Source of the DNA: CAVXZE01 sp963766175
GTDB taxonomy: Bacteria; Myxococcota_A; UBA9160; UBA6930
Length of the DNA stretch: 64,000 nucleotides
Direction: 5' to 3'
Assembly: GCA_963766175.1 (NCBI GenBank)
Contig: CAVXZE010000013.1
Coordinates: forward strand, 62,001-126,000
The notes beneath the pieces are model-generated. The model made no database searches. It had not been told where the DNA came from and saw only the letters and a program-made list of their open reading frames with translations. Position numbers and translations under genes: made by a program. Positions within the stretch are counted from its first letter, which is position 1; each line of letters starts with the position of its first letter. Positions 8,637-17,361 of this stretch are shown here, piece by piece.

Positions 8637-10136
8637 ATGCAACCCACCACACTGACTCTCCACACCAAGTACCAGATCGGCGAGGTCGATCCGCGCATCT
8701 TCGGCGGATTCCTGGAGCACATGGGCCGGGCTGTCTACCAGGGTGTCTACGATCCGAAGAGCGCGCACGCCGACGCCGAGGGCTTCCGGAAGGATGTGCT
8801 CGCTGCGCTCGAGCCACTGTCGATGACGGCGATGCGCTATCCGGGAGGGAACTTCGTCTCCGGATACCACTGGGAGGACGGGGTCGGCCCCCGCGAGAAC
8901 CGCCCCACCGTGCGCGAGCTCGCCTGGCGGTCCATCGAGCCGAATCAGTTCGGAACCGACGAGTTCATCTCGCTCAGTCGCAAGATGGGCTGGACGCCAA
9001 TGCTCGCGGTGAATCTCGGCACCGGGAGCCCCGAGGAAGCGCGGAACTGGGTGGAGTACTGCAACGGCGAGGTCGGCACCAAGTACGCAGACCTGCGCGC
9101 GGCCAACGGCAGCAGCGAGCCCCACGGCGTCAAGCTCTGGTGTCTGGGCAACGAGATGGACGGCCCCTGGCAGCTCGGCCAGGTGCCCGCCGATCAGTAC
9201 GCGCTGCGCGCCGAGCAGGCGGGGAAGCTGATGAAGGCTCTGGACCCTTCCATCGAGCTCGTCGCCTGCGGCTCTTGCGGGGTAGTCATGCCCACCTATC
9301 TGGAGTGGGACCACCTGGTGCTCGATTACCTCGGCGATCTCGCGGACTACGTGAGCCTCCACCGCTACGTGGACAACCGCGCCGACGACACCGCCGACTT
9401 CCTCGCCGTGACCAACAGCATCGATCAGCAGATCGAGGAGATGGACGCCGTCTGCCGCTTCGTGCAGGGGAAGCGCAGGGCGCAGAAGCGTCCCTATCTC
9501 TGCTTCGACGAGTGGAACGTCTGGTACAAGACGTTCAACCGTGAGGGGATGGACCCGGGGGGCGAGTTTCCACCCCATCTCATCGAGGAGGTCTACAATC
9601 TCGAGGACGCACTGGTGGCCGCGGGCTTCCTGAACAGCTTCATCCGCCACGCCGACTGCGTCAAGATCGCGAACATCGCCCAGATCGTGAACGTGATCGC
9701 GCCGATTCTCACCAAGGGTGATGAGGTGCTGACCCAGTCGATCTACCACGTCTTCGAGATGTTCTCGAAACGGCGCGAGGGAGTCGCACTGCGGACCGCG
9801 GTCCAGGGGCCCGTCTACCAGGGCTTGCGGCACGGGGAGGTGCACTACCTGGACTGCAGCGCGATTCTCGGAGGAGATCGGCTCCAGGTGTTCGCCAGCA
9901 ACCGAAGCCAGGGCGAAGAGATGGATCTGACCATCGAGGTGGCGGATCGCTCCATCGCTTCCCCGCAGAACGCCGAGCTGCTGACGGGACCGGACGCGAA
10001 GGCGGCGAACAGCTTCGATGCCCCCGACGTGGTGCGCTCGGAGAGATTCGAAGCCATCGAGGTCCGCGGCGGAAAAGCCCATCTGAGCCTCCCGCCACTC
10101 TCGGTGCTGGCGGCGACACTGGAGCTGGAGAGTTAG
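8637..10136 (+). CDS. GH51 alpha-N-arabinofuranosidase
   Basis: 499 residues with no signal peptide, so probably cytoplasmic. GH51 marks are the N-terminal IFGGFLEHMGRAVYQG, the acid/base Glu in LGNEMDGPW (about residue 173), the nucleophile Glu in CFDEWNVWY (about residue 291), and a C-terminal beta-domain. It releases L-arabinofuranose from oligosaccharides and, with the GH29 enzyme nearby, indicates use of plant or algal glycans. No strong ribosome binding site precedes the ATG. Confidence 0.94.
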   Translation: MQPTTLTLHTKYQIGEVDPRIFGGFLEHMGRAVYQGVYDPKSAHADAEGFRKDVLAALEPLSMTAMRYPGGNFVSGYHWEDGVGPRENRPTVRELAWRSIEPNQFGTDEFISLSRKMGWTPMLAVNLGTGSPEEARNWVEYCNGEVGTKYADLRAANGSSEPHGVKLWCLGNEMDGPWQLGQVPADQYALRAEQAGKLMKALDPSIELVACGSCGVVMPTYLEWDHLVLDYLGDLADYVSLHRYVDNRADDTADFLAVTNSIDQQIEEMDAVCRFVQGKRRAQKRPYLCFDEWNVWYKTFNREGMDPGGEFPPHLIEEVYNLEDALVAAGFLNSFIRHADCVKIANIAQIVNVIAPILTKGDEVLTQSIYHVFEMFSKRREGVALRTAVQGPVYQGLRHGEVHYLDCSAILGGDRLQVFASNRSQGEEMDLTIEVADRSIASPQNAELLTGPDAKAANSFDAPDVVRSERFEAIEVRGGKAHLSLPPLSVLAATLELES

Positions 10137-10166
10137 GCTGCGTTTCTCACCGGGTCGCCACTGCGG
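10134..10166 (+). repeat. Solo copy of CTAG-ended interspersed repeat
   Basis: Starting at the GH51 stop codon, 27 of 33 bases match the left end of the complete element at 38321. The shared core is GCGTTTCTCACCGGGTCGC here and CGCATTTCTCACCAGCTCGC there. The right-hand inverted end is absent, so this is a truncated or solo copy. Confidence 0.55.
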
Positions 10167-10605
10167 TTGGGTCGGGATCCTCTTCGGCGCACTCCTGGCG
10201 TGCACGGGTGGGCCCTGGGTGTCGGCCGCTCCCGTGACGTTTCGTTCCGCCGAGCTCGAGCCCTACGTGATCGTGGCGCGCTGCATGGCCCGGGCGCAGG
10301 AGCTCGGCTACAGCGTGAAGTCGGTCGACTTCGACGCGGGATGGCTGCGACTGGCGGCGCTGCACACCGATGCGGTGATGGTGGGGAGGCGACCGGTTCC
10401 GAAGAGCTTCTCGTGGCTCTTGGTGCAGGTGGGAGACGACCGCATGGTGACCGTTCGCGCCTTCGGTGACCTGGTGCACCAGGAGAGCGGTCGGATGCAC
10501 CCCGGCCTGAGAAATGAAATGGACTGGCTCGCCGCCGAGTTCGAGCGGGCGATCAGCGACGATCCGGGGATCTCCGAGGGCGAGCCAGCAGACGATTCCG
10601 GCTAG
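10138..10605 (+). CDS. Exported protein of unknown function (probable CTG start)
   Basis: The conserved part begins near 10219 (GTG, VSAAPVTFRSAEL, 128 residues). Reading upstream in the same open frame gives a convincing export signal: basic residues, then WVGILFGALLAC, then VSAAP. No ATG, GTG or TTG lies upstream in frame, but CTG at 10138 does, with GGAGAG about six bases before it. I extend the gene to that codon with moderate confidence. The mature part has no recognised family. The signal-encoding DNA overlaps a repeat-like segment (10134-10166), so the signal may have been acquired from it. Confidence 0.55.
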   Translation: MRFSPGRHCGWVGILFGALLACTGGPWVSAAPVTFRSAELEPYVIVARCMARAQELGYSVKSVDFDAGWLRLAALHTDAVMVGRRPVPKSFSWLLVQVGDDRMVTVRAFGDLVHQESGRMHPGLRNEMDWLAAEFERAISDDPGISEGEPADDSG

Positions 10606-11535
10606 CTAGCTCTTCGAGTCTCCGCCCAGCGAGGTCAGTAGCGATCCACCGACCACGGCAGCGGCGCCGAGCAAGCTGGTCGGGGATATCGCCTCCGGCG
10701 CCACCAGGGCCGGCCAGAACGCCGCCATCAGCCACGCGAATGCGAGGGTGGCCAGTGGCGTGAGTGCCAGCACCGAGCTCACCCGTGACGCCTCCCAATG
10801 AGCCAGGGCGGCAGCGAAGGCGCCGTAGGCGACGAGGGTGTTGAGCGCGCAGAAGAGGAGAACTCCGAGCTCCATCGCGTCGAGTCCCAAGATCGCGGCC
10901 GGCTTTGCCGCGAGCAGCAAGCAGAGGGTGCATCCCGCATAGATGCACCACATCACCGTCTGGGAAGAGAACCAGTGCAGAAGCTGCTTCTGGGCCATCC
11001 CGTAGATCGCCCAGGTGAGTGCGGCGCCGACGAGCGTCGCGCTTCCCAGCAGATAGCGATCCAGGGAAGATGCGAGGGCGCGGAGCTGGCTCCCGAAGAA
11101 CGTCGCCAGGCCCAGGATCAGAATGCAGAAGCCCGCCCACTGGATCCGGCTGAAGTGTTCCCGGAAGACCAGCAGCCCTCCCAGTGCCAGCATCAGGGGC
11201 GCCAGCTGGATCAGTACCTGGGCGTTGGCGGGGCTGGTGAGCTCCAGTCCGAACATGTAGGCGAGGTAGTTGAGTGCCAGACCGACGGTTGCGATCGCGA
11301 GCAGGAGCCACTGCGCGCGGCTGAAGCGCGCCACCGGTGGAAGTCCGCCGCGCCAGGCGAGCAACGCTCCGAGCAGGATCGAGGCGAGGAAGAAGCGATA
11401 CCAGACGATGGTCGGCGAGTCCATCGAGCGAAGCAGGATCTTGAGCGCCAGCGGCAGGATGCCCCAGAGCAGCATTGTGATGCTCGCCAGTGCGAATCCG
11501 AGCCAGCGTCGTCCCGATGAGCGGTGCAGCTCCAT
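10606..11535 (-). CDS. EamA/DMT-superfamily transporter
   Basis: 309 residues with about ten membrane helices in two EamA repeats (ASITMLLWGILPLALK at the start; LGSATLVGAALTWAIYGMAQK beginning the second half). Such drug/metabolite transporters export amino acids, nucleosides or other small molecules; the substrate is unknown. ATG 11535 begins directly at the first helix and is preferred over upstream in-frame codons that would add 60 unrelated residues. Convergent with the exported-protein gene, with the stop codons touching. Confidence 0.9.
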   Translation of the reverse strand: MELHRSSGRRWLGFALASITMLLWGILPLALKILLRSMDSPTIVWYRFFLASILLGALLAWRGGLPPVARFSRAQWLLLAIATVGLALNYLAYMFGLELTSPANAQVLIQLAPLMLALGGLLVFREHFSRIQWAGFCILILGLATFFGSQLRALASSLDRYLLGSATLVGAALTWAIYGMAQKQLLHWFSSQTVMWCIYAGCTLCLLLAAKPAAILGLDAMELGVLLFCALNTLVAYGAFAAALAHWEASRVSSVLALTPLATLAFAWLMAAFWPALVAPEAISPTSLLGAAAVVGGSLLTSLGGDSKS

Positions 11536-11584
11536 GGCAGGGGCAACGTAGCCTGAATTTCGCCCCCGGCTGCACCGACTCTTT

Positions 11585-11600
11585 GGGAAATGCGGGCTAG
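11585..11600 (-). repeat. Short fragment resembling the CTAG-ended repeat terminus
   Basis: GGGAAATGCGGGCTAG matches 14 of 16 bases of the end at 37093-37108 (GAGAAATGCAGGCTAG). It lies in the EamA/msrA divergent gap. At this length chance similarity is possible. Confidence 0.3.
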
Positions 11601-11614
11601 AATCTCCCCGGAGA

Positions 11615-12085
11615 GTGAGGTCGGTGGAGAAGGCGACGTTCGGAGCAGGCTGCTTCTGGGGACCCGAGGAGACTTTTCGAAAAGTCGATGGGGTCACCTC
11701 CACGTCCGTGGGGTACATGGGTGGGAGCCTCGAGAACCCGACCTACGAGGAGGTGTGCACGGGCAGAACCGGCCACGCCGAGGTGGTGGACGTGGAGTTC
11801 GATCCGTCGCGGATTGCCTACGAGGAGCTCCTCGAGATCTTCTGGGCGTGTCACGACCCGACCACGCTCAACCGGCAGGGGCCGGACTTCGGGACCCAAT
11901 ATCGCTCCGTGCTCTTCTTCTACAGCGCCGAGCAGGAAGCCGCTGCCCGCGCGTCCAAGGAGAAGCTCGAGCGCAGTGGCCGCTACCGACGGGAGATCGT
12001 CACCGAGATCACGCCGGCATCGACGTACTACCCTGCGGATGAATACCACCAGCGCTACGTGGAGAAGCGCCGAGGGAGATGGTGA
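11615..12085 (+). CDS. msrA: Peptide methionine-S-sulfoxide reductase MsrA
   Basis: 156 residues. The catalytic motif GCFWG appears at residues 12-16, followed by VGYMGG, HAEVVDVEFDP and the DPTTLNRQGPDFGTQYRS block. It reduces the S-epimer of methionine sulfoxide in proteins. No signal peptide, so it is cytoplasmic. GTG 11615 or GTG 11624 could be the start. The end overlaps the following lipoprotein gene by seven bases. Its partner msrB lies elsewhere (45434), not in the same operon. Confidence 0.95.
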   Translation: MRSVEKATFGAGCFWGPEETFRKVDGVTSTSVGYMGGSLENPTYEEVCTGRTGHAEVVDVEFDPSRIAYEELLEIFWACHDPTTLNRQGPDFGTQYRSVLFFYSAEQEAAARASKEKLERSGRYRREIVTEITPASTYYPADEYHQRYVEKRRGRW

Positions 12086-12645
12086 AACCCGGGTCCTCGC
12101 GGGTGCTCGCTGCGGCTCTCGCGCTCCTGGCGCTCGTCGCGCTCGCCTGCTCGACTCGCCCCACCTGGCCCTACGACGTCCAGCGAGGCCGCACCCTCGC
12201 AGACCACACCGACGGCGAAGGCGCCGCGGCGCGCCTGCGCCTGGCGGTATCCGAGGCGGAGCGGGATTCGGGGCGTCCCTGGGGAGTTCCCATCAGTCTC
12301 TACTACCTGGCCGACGTCTACCTCCGCTATCCGAGGCTGGAGCAGACGGCCGAGGCGAGCCCGCTGCTCGAGCGCTCTCGCGACCAGTGGGTACGCCTGG
12401 CCGGGCCCACGGATCCAACCGTCGCCGTGGTGCTCCTGCGGCTCTCCGATGCGAAGCGAGCCGAGGGGGATTACGAAGCGGCGGACCGCCTCGAGCAGCG
12501 CGCCGACGCGATCGCGACGACTTCGCTTCCTTCTCATCATCCGGTCCGGCGGCTTCGCGAGAGCGGGATTCCGCTCGAGGAGGCCATGCAGGCGAATGAG
12601 ATCTTCGCCGCGACCGTCGCGAAGCTGGGTGGAGAGCCGCCCTGA
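12079..12645 (+). CDS. Lipoprotein with TPR-like helical region
   Basis: 188 residues. Signal peptide with hydrophobic core VLAAALALLALVALAC; Cys 24 is the probable lipidation site. The mature part has helices with tetratricopeptide-like spacing (LYYLADVYLRYPRLEQTAEASPLLERS, then VAVVLLRLSDAKRAEGDYEAADRLEQRA). It probably acts as a periplasmic protein-protein scaffold. It starts inside msrA, so the two are likely translated together. Specific role unknown. Confidence 0.8.
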   Translation: MVKPGSSRVLAAALALLALVALACSTRPTWPYDVQRGRTLADHTDGEGAAARLRLAVSEAERDSGRPWGVPISLYYLADVYLRYPRLEQTAEASPLLERSRDQWVRLAGPTDPTVAVVLLRLSDAKRAEGDYEAADRLEQRADAIATTSLPSHHPVRRLRESGIPLEEAMQANEIFAATVAKLGGEPP

Positions 12646-12656
12646 GCGGCTCTTCT

Positions 12657-12905
12657 TCAGCGCCGACGGGTCAGTGCCAACTTCGCCGATCGCGAGAGCT
12701 TCTTGATCGCCGCTTCGCGTTTCGATGCGCTGGAGCGGTCCGGGTGGGGCTCCTGGTAGACGAGTCGGACGGGAAGCCGGACTCGCGTATACTTCGAGGC
12801 GGTGCCATCGCGGTGGGCGGCCAGCCGCCCTGCTAGATCAGCGGTGATTCCCGTGTAGAGAGTGCGGTCGCTACAGCGAAGCATGTAAACGCACCAGTTC
12901 GACAC
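12657..12905 (-). CDS. GIY-YIG domain protein (UPF0213/YhbQ type)
   Basis: 82 residues, the usual size of the single-domain family. The GIY-YIG strands appear as VYMLRCSDRTLYTGITADLAGRLAAH, followed by the KYTRVRLPVRLVY and EAAIKKLSR segments seen in UPF0213 proteins. Related proteins bind or nick DNA, but the cellular role is not defined. It is convergent with the lipoprotein gene. Confidence 0.9.
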   Translation of the reverse strand: MSNWCVYMLRCSDRTLYTGITADLAGRLAAHRDGTASKYTRVRLPVRLVYQEPHPDRSSASKREAAIKKLSRSAKLALTRRR

Positions 12906-13006
12906 GGTGGCAGATGATTCCAGTCGACGCGAGGTGACGCCACTCGCGGGGGGAGCCCGCCGCTTCGACGCTGCCGGTCGAGGCAGAGGGTGGGCGGAGC
13001 AGTGCG

Positions 13007-13588
13007 ATGAAGCGGATCTGTGTCTTCTGCGGGTCGGCTCGGGGAGTCCGACCGGATTACGCCGATGCGGCGCGGAGGCTCGGCGCGACGCTCGCGTCTC
13101 GCCGCCTGGTTCTCGTCTACGGGGGTGGTCGCGTCGGCCTGATGGGCGAGATCGCGAACTCCGTGCTCCACGCCGGTGGCGAGGTGGTGGGCGTGATTCC
13201 CCGATCGCTGTACGAGATGGAGGTGGCGCACACCGGGGTGACCGACCTGCGCGTGGTCGATTCGATGCACGAGCGCAAGGCGCTGATGGCAGACCTCTCC
13301 GACGGCTTCGTCGCCCTGCCGGGAGGACTGGGGACTCTGGAGGAGCTCTTCGAGGTCCTCACCTGGGCCCAGCTCGGTCTTCACGAGAAGCCGTGTGGCC
13401 TCCTGGATGTGGCCGGATACTTCGCGCACCTGATCGCGTTCTTGAACCACGGCGTTGAAGAACGCTTTCTCCGAGCGGAGCACCGCGGGCTCTTGTTGGT
13501 GGAGACGTGCCCCGCCGCGTTGCTCGATCGCCTCGCGGAACACCGTCCGCCAAGAATCGAGAAGTGGATCGACCGCAGCGAGCTGTAG
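13007..13588 (+). CDS. LOG family protein (TIGR00730 Rossmann fold)
   Basis: 193 residues. Signature motifs are CVFCGSARG, VYGGGRVGLMGEIAN and the PGGLGTLEEL nucleotide-binding loop. Family members cleave cytokinin nucleoside monophosphates or other nucleotides at the N-glycosidic bond; in most bacteria they act as nucleotide 5'-monophosphate nucleosidases. No prenyltransferase gene (cytokinin synthesis) is near, so nucleotide turnover is the safer assignment. Confidence 0.92.
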   Translation: MKRICVFCGSARGVRPDYADAARRLGATLASRRLVLVYGGGRVGLMGEIANSVLHAGGEVVGVIPRSLYEMEVAHTGVTDLRVVDSMHERKALMADLSDGFVALPGGLGTLEELFEVLTWAQLGLHEKPCGLLDVAGYFAHLIAFLNHGVEERFLRAEHRGLLLVETCPAALLDRLAEHRPPRIEKWIDRSEL

Positions 13589-13710
13589 CTCGCCGAAGAG
13601 GTCAATATCCGTAGCAGAAACGCTACACTCACACCGTCAGGCCTTGAAATACCTGAGCGGATATAGACACTGTCACCAAGACTTCACCGGTGCTGCAGAG
13701 GAATCGACGG

Positions 13711-14808
13711 ATGACGAAGATCAGGGTGGCCATCGTGGGCGTGGGCAATTGCGCGAGCTCGCTGGTGCAAGGGATCCACTACTACCAAGCGCGGCAGGAG
13801 GCGAATGCCATTGGCCTGATGCACTGGGATCTCGGCGGCTACCTGCCCTCGGACGTCGAGGTGGTCGCGGCCTTCGACGTGGATCGGCGCAAGGTGGGAC
13901 ACGATCTCGCCGAGGCCATCTTCGCCGCGCCGAACTGCACGAAGGTGTTCTGCGAGGACGTGCCGAAGGCGGGGGTGCCGGTGCGGATGGGGAAGGTCCT
14001 CGACGGCTTCTCCGAGCACATGCGTAGCTACGACGAGCAGCGTACCTTCGTCATCTCCGAAGCCCTCGAGGCGGACCACCACGAGGTGGTCCACGTGCTG
14101 CGGGACAGCGGCGCCGAGATCCTGGTGAACTACCTGCCGGTCGGATCCGAGAGAGCGACGCGATTCTACGCCGAGTGCGCTCTCGAGGCGGGCGTGGCGC
14201 TGGTCAACTGCATTCCGGTCTTCATCGCCAGCGATCCGCAGTGGGCGAAGCGCTTCGCAGACAGGGGCCTTCCGGTGGTGGGTGACGACATCAAGGCCCA
14301 GCTGGGTGCGACGATCACTCACCGGACTCTCACGGATCTCTTCCGCAGGCGCGGGGTCCAGCTCGAGCGGACCTATCAGCTCAATACCGGCGGCAACACC
14401 GACTTCCTCAACATGTTGAACCGCAGTCGTCTGCTCTCGAAGAAGGAGTCGAAAACCGAGGCGGTGCAGTCGGTGGCGGCGAAGCGGATACCCGACGCCA
14501 ACATCCACGTCGGACCCAGCGACTACGTCCCCTGGCAGAACGACAACAAGGTCTGCTTCCTGCGCATGGAGGGGAAGCTCTTCGGGGACGTGCCGATGAA
14601 CCTGGAGCTCCGCCTTTCGGTGGAGGATTCCCCGAACTCGGCCGGCGTCTCCATCGACGCCATCCGTTGCTGCAAGCTCGGCCTGGAGCGGGGAGAGGGC
14701 GGTCCGCTACTCGGGCCCTCGGGCTTCTTCATGAAGCACCCGCCGCGTCAGTACACCGACGATGAGGCCCACCGACGGACCGAGGAGTTCATCGCGGGGA
14801 ACGCTTGA
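13711..14808 (+). CDS. ino1: Inositol-3-phosphate synthase (prokaryotic type)
   Basis: 365 residues, matching actinobacterial and archaeal Ino1 length. It begins with the NAD-binding loop VAIVGVGNCASSLVQGIHYY. The GDDIKAQLGATITHRTL core, NTGGNTDFLNML and KRIPDANIHVGPSDYVPWQ blocks follow. It cyclises glucose-6-phosphate to 1L-myo-inositol 1-phosphate, the precursor of phosphatidylinositol and inositol solutes. GAGGA lies about nine bases before the ATG. It is convergent with the glpD-AGPS-DHS operon, and both could serve polar-lipid synthesis. Confidence 0.96.
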   Translation: MTKIRVAIVGVGNCASSLVQGIHYYQARQEANAIGLMHWDLGGYLPSDVEVVAAFDVDRRKVGHDLAEAIFAAPNCTKVFCEDVPKAGVPVRMGKVLDGFSEHMRSYDEQRTFVISEALEADHHEVVHVLRDSGAEILVNYLPVGSERATRFYAECALEAGVALVNCIPVFIASDPQWAKRFADRGLPVVGDDIKAQLGATITHRTLTDLFRRRGVQLERTYQLNTGGNTDFLNMLNRSRLLSKKESKTEAVQSVAAKRIPDANIHVGPSDYVPWQNDNKVCFLRMEGKLFGDVPMNLELRLSVEDSPNSAGVSIDAIRCCKLGLERGEGGPLLGPSGFFMKHPPRQYTDDEAHRRTEEFIAGNA

Positions 14809-14839
14809 GCGCTCACCCTTCGAAGCTCGCGTAGGCGGA

Positions 14840-15955
14840 TCAGCCCCGTTCGAGGTGGCTGAGCAGCTCGCCGTTCCAGCTGAGTGCCAACCGTCCGCGC
14901 CCCGTGCCGAGCCCGTCCTGAAGGGCGGCGGTCACCAACAGGGGAAGCGCCACGGTGGGCTCCACCCAGGCCATGGCGCGGGAGGCGTCCGCCTTCACCT
15001 TTCCCCAGCTCTTGGCCTCGTCCAGGGTCGAGCTCGAGAGCCCGCCGTCCTGCGTCACGGCGGTGGTCATCTGGATCGCGTAGCGGTGCCCTTGATCCCT
15101 GCAACCGAACATGTAGCTCATCACGATGGAGTCGTTGATGTAGTTCTTCGGCACGCCTCCGGCCACGTAGATGGCCGCGGTCGCCTTGGATGCGGCGACG
15201 ATCTGGGTGAGCTCGTAGTTGTCCTGGATCGAGTCGATCTTGATCCCCGCCTTGTCGCCCTTGATGCAGCGGTGCCGGTGCTCGGTCAGGCCGATGCCGA
15301 TCGAGCTGTCGTTCAGGGCGGGTACGAACATCGGGATCCCCGCCTCGCGGCAGGTCTTCACGATCGAGTTGGGATCGTCGATCTGATCGGCGAGTACATC
15401 CATGAACTGCCGGCTGGAGACCGCGCCCGGCTCCATCCGATCCGCCACCAGGCCCACCCAGGTGTCGGTCTCGCCGAACCCCTTCTCGTCGACGTAGGTG
15501 TCGTAGATGCGGTCGATCAGCAGGCTGCGCAGCACGGCATCGTCGGCGTCGGGCGTCCCGCGGAAGTGCTGATAGCCGCGCGCCTGGTAGAGATCCTGGT
15601 AGAGGATGGCCCCCGTCGACACCACCACGTCCACCAGTCCGTTGGCGATGAACTCGCGGATCACCTGACGGAGCCCGCCGGCTACCAGCGGGCCCGCGAG
15701 CCCGAGCAGCACCGTCGGCCCGTCCTGGTCGGCGTACATCTGCTGCATCACCTGGTAGCACTGGCCGATGTTGCGGGCCTGGATGCTCATCCCCGCCATG
15801 GCGTGCACCAGGTCGGCGACGCTCTCGGTCTTCGAGGGAAGCAGCGGCTGCACGCTCTCGCGCAGCAGCTGATCCTTCTTGCGCTGCTCGCCGGCTTCCA
15901 GATCCGGATACATGTAGGTGAAGCCGGAATCCCGCTTCGGTGCTTTGTTGCTCAC
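14840..15955 (-). CDS. Deoxyhypusine synthase family protein
   Basis: 371 residues. DHS-fold signatures are TGAILYQDLYQARG, the NDSSIGIGL block, the AIYVAGGVPKNYIND NAD site and SWGKVKADA carrying the Lys that forms the enzyme-imine in DHS. Bacteria lack eIF5A, so hypusine formation is not expected; homospermidine synthase-like or other spermidine/putrescine chemistry is the usual proposal. GTG 15955 overlaps the upstream stop (GTGA). It is third in the glpD operon, an unexplained partnership. Confidence 0.88.
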   Translation of the reverse strand: MSNKAPKRDSGFTYMYPDLEAGEQRKKDQLLRESVQPLLPSKTESVADLVHAMAGMSIQARNIGQCYQVMQQMYADQDGPTVLLGLAGPLVAGGLRQVIREFIANGLVDVVVSTGAILYQDLYQARGYQHFRGTPDADDAVLRSLLIDRIYDTYVDEKGFGETDTWVGLVADRMEPGAVSSRQFMDVLADQIDDPNSIVKTCREAGIPMFVPALNDSSIGIGLTEHRHRCIKGDKAGIKIDSIQDNYELTQIVAASKATAAIYVAGGVPKNYINDSIVMSYMFGCRDQGHRYAIQMTTAVTQDGGLSSSTLDEAKSWGKVKADASRAMAWVEPTVALPLLVTAALQDGLGTGRGRLALSWNGELLSHLERG

Positions 15956-17361
15956 GAGACGTCCTCCTCGGGAAGCAGCGCACCAGGATTCAGCAGACCC
16001 CCCGGGTCCAGGGCGCGTTTCACCGCGCGGAGCACGGCGATCCCGCTCTCGCCCAACTCGCCGGGCAGCGCGTCGCGCCGCACCCGCCCGATGCCATGGT
16101 GGTGAGCGATTCCGGCGCCCAGCTCCAGGACCGCATCCATGGTGCGCTTCCAGCACTCCCGGTAGACGTCGGCCATCTGGCTCCGCTCGGCCGGCCGGGC
16201 CGCGAAGGTGAAGTAGAGGTTGGTGCCGGAGCGGTAGCTGTGGCTCGAGTGGGCGGTCGCCACCAGGATCCCCTCCACCTCGGACAGGGACTTCGTGACG
16301 CGCTCGTAGAGGGGCATGACGAGTTCCCAGGTCGAAGCCACCTCGATGGTGTCGAGGATGATTCCGTTCTCGAGAAAGCCACGGAAGCCGGGCACGTCGT
16401 TGCGCTTCTCGAGCCAGTGGTCCACGGCGGAGGAGTCGGTCTCGATCCCACCCGTCTCCTGGCAGATCTCCGCCACGCCCTCCGCCTCGGCGGCGACCAT
16501 CAGAGCGGGACCCTCGTGGAGCAGGATCAGCATCGCCCGCTCTTTGGGACAGGTCTCGGGGAAGTGACGAATGGATTCGCTGGCGTCGTAGAGGCGGATC
16601 ACCGGTGGCCGGTAGCCCGCGCGCATCAGGCGGCGGATCGAGTCGACACCGGCGGCCAGGCTCTCGAAGTGGAAGGCCTGTCCACGGCTCGCTTCGGGAA
16701 GGGGGCGCAGGGAGAAGGTCACCTCGGTGACGATCCCGAGCGTGCCTTCACTTCCCAGGAAGAGCTGGCGCAGGTCGGGACCGCTGGACGCCCGGGGCGT
16801 GCGGCGGGTTCGCAGGACGGCGCCGTCGGGAAGGACCACCTCCAGGTCCATTACCAGGTCCTCGATGTTTCCATAGCCCGAGGAGAACTGGCCGGCAGCG
16901 CGGGTGGCGACCCAGCCACCGACGGTGGAGACTTCGATGGACTGGGGCCAGTGGCCGATGGTGAGTCCGTCCTCGCGGACCCGCTTCTCGGCCTCCATTC
17001 CGTTGGTTCCGGCTCGGAAGGTCGCAAGCAGACCCTCGGTATCGAGGGCCACCAGCCCGTGGAGCTTCGCCGTCGAGATCACCACGGCATTCTCGGGAAC
17101 CTGGATGGCGCCGCAGACGCCGGAGCCGCCGCCGAAGGGGACGACCGTCACGCCGGCCTCACGGCACAGACGCATCGCCCGGGAGACCTCCTCGGTGGAG
17201 CGGGCCTCGACGACGGCCAGGGGCTGGGGAAGGACTTCTCCTTCCAGATCCCGAAGCTCGTTCAGCACCCAGGTGTCGCGGCGGTGCGCCTCCAGTGTCC
17301 CGGGGTCGGTGATGACGCTCTCGCCGAGTGCGCCCCGGAGATCGTCGACGATACCGCTCAT
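15952..17361 (-). CDS. FAD-binding oxidase, alkyl-DHAP synthase (AGPS)-like
   Basis: 469 residues of the VAO/PCMH flavoprotein fold. The FAD domain shows VTVVPFGGGSGVCGA and STVGGWVATRAAGQFSSGYGNIED. The C-terminal cap contains SHSYRSGTNLYFTF and the HHHGIGR motif that marks alkyl-dihydroxyacetone-phosphate synthases. The eukaryotic enzyme swaps the acyl chain of acyl-DHAP for an alkyl group in ether-lipid synthesis. The four-base ATGA overlap with glpD, which makes DHAP, supports a glycerol-phosphate role. A D-lactate or glycolate dehydrogenase is the alternative. Confidence 0.8.
   Translation of the reverse strand: MSGIVDDLRGALGESVITDPGTLEAHRRDTWVLNELRDLEGEVLPQPLAVVEARSTEEVSRAMRLCREAGVTVVPFGGGSGVCGAIQVPENAVVISTAKLHGLVALDTEGLLATFRAGTNGMEAEKRVREDGLTIGHWPQSIEVSTVGGWVATRAAGQFSSGYGNIEDLVMDLEVVLPDGAVLRTRRTPRASSGPDLRQLFLGSEGTLGIVTEVTFSLRPLPEASRGQAFHFESLAAGVDSIRRLMRAGYRPPVIRLYDASESIRHFPETCPKERAMLILLHEGPALMVAAEAEGVAEICQETGGIETDSSAVDHWLEKRNDVPGFRGFLENGIILDTIEVASTWELVMPLYERVTKSLSEVEGILVATAHSSHSYRSGTNLYFTFAARPAERSQMADVYRECWKRTMDAVLELGAGIAHHHGIGRVRRDALPGELGESGIAVLRAVKRALDPGGLLNPGALLPEEDVS

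Noticed and set aside
14413..14422. AACATGTT-containing palindrome in the inositol synthase gene, similar to the KstR site
   Set aside because: It lies in conserved coding sequence (DFLNMLNR) and lacks the flanking consensus; chance.
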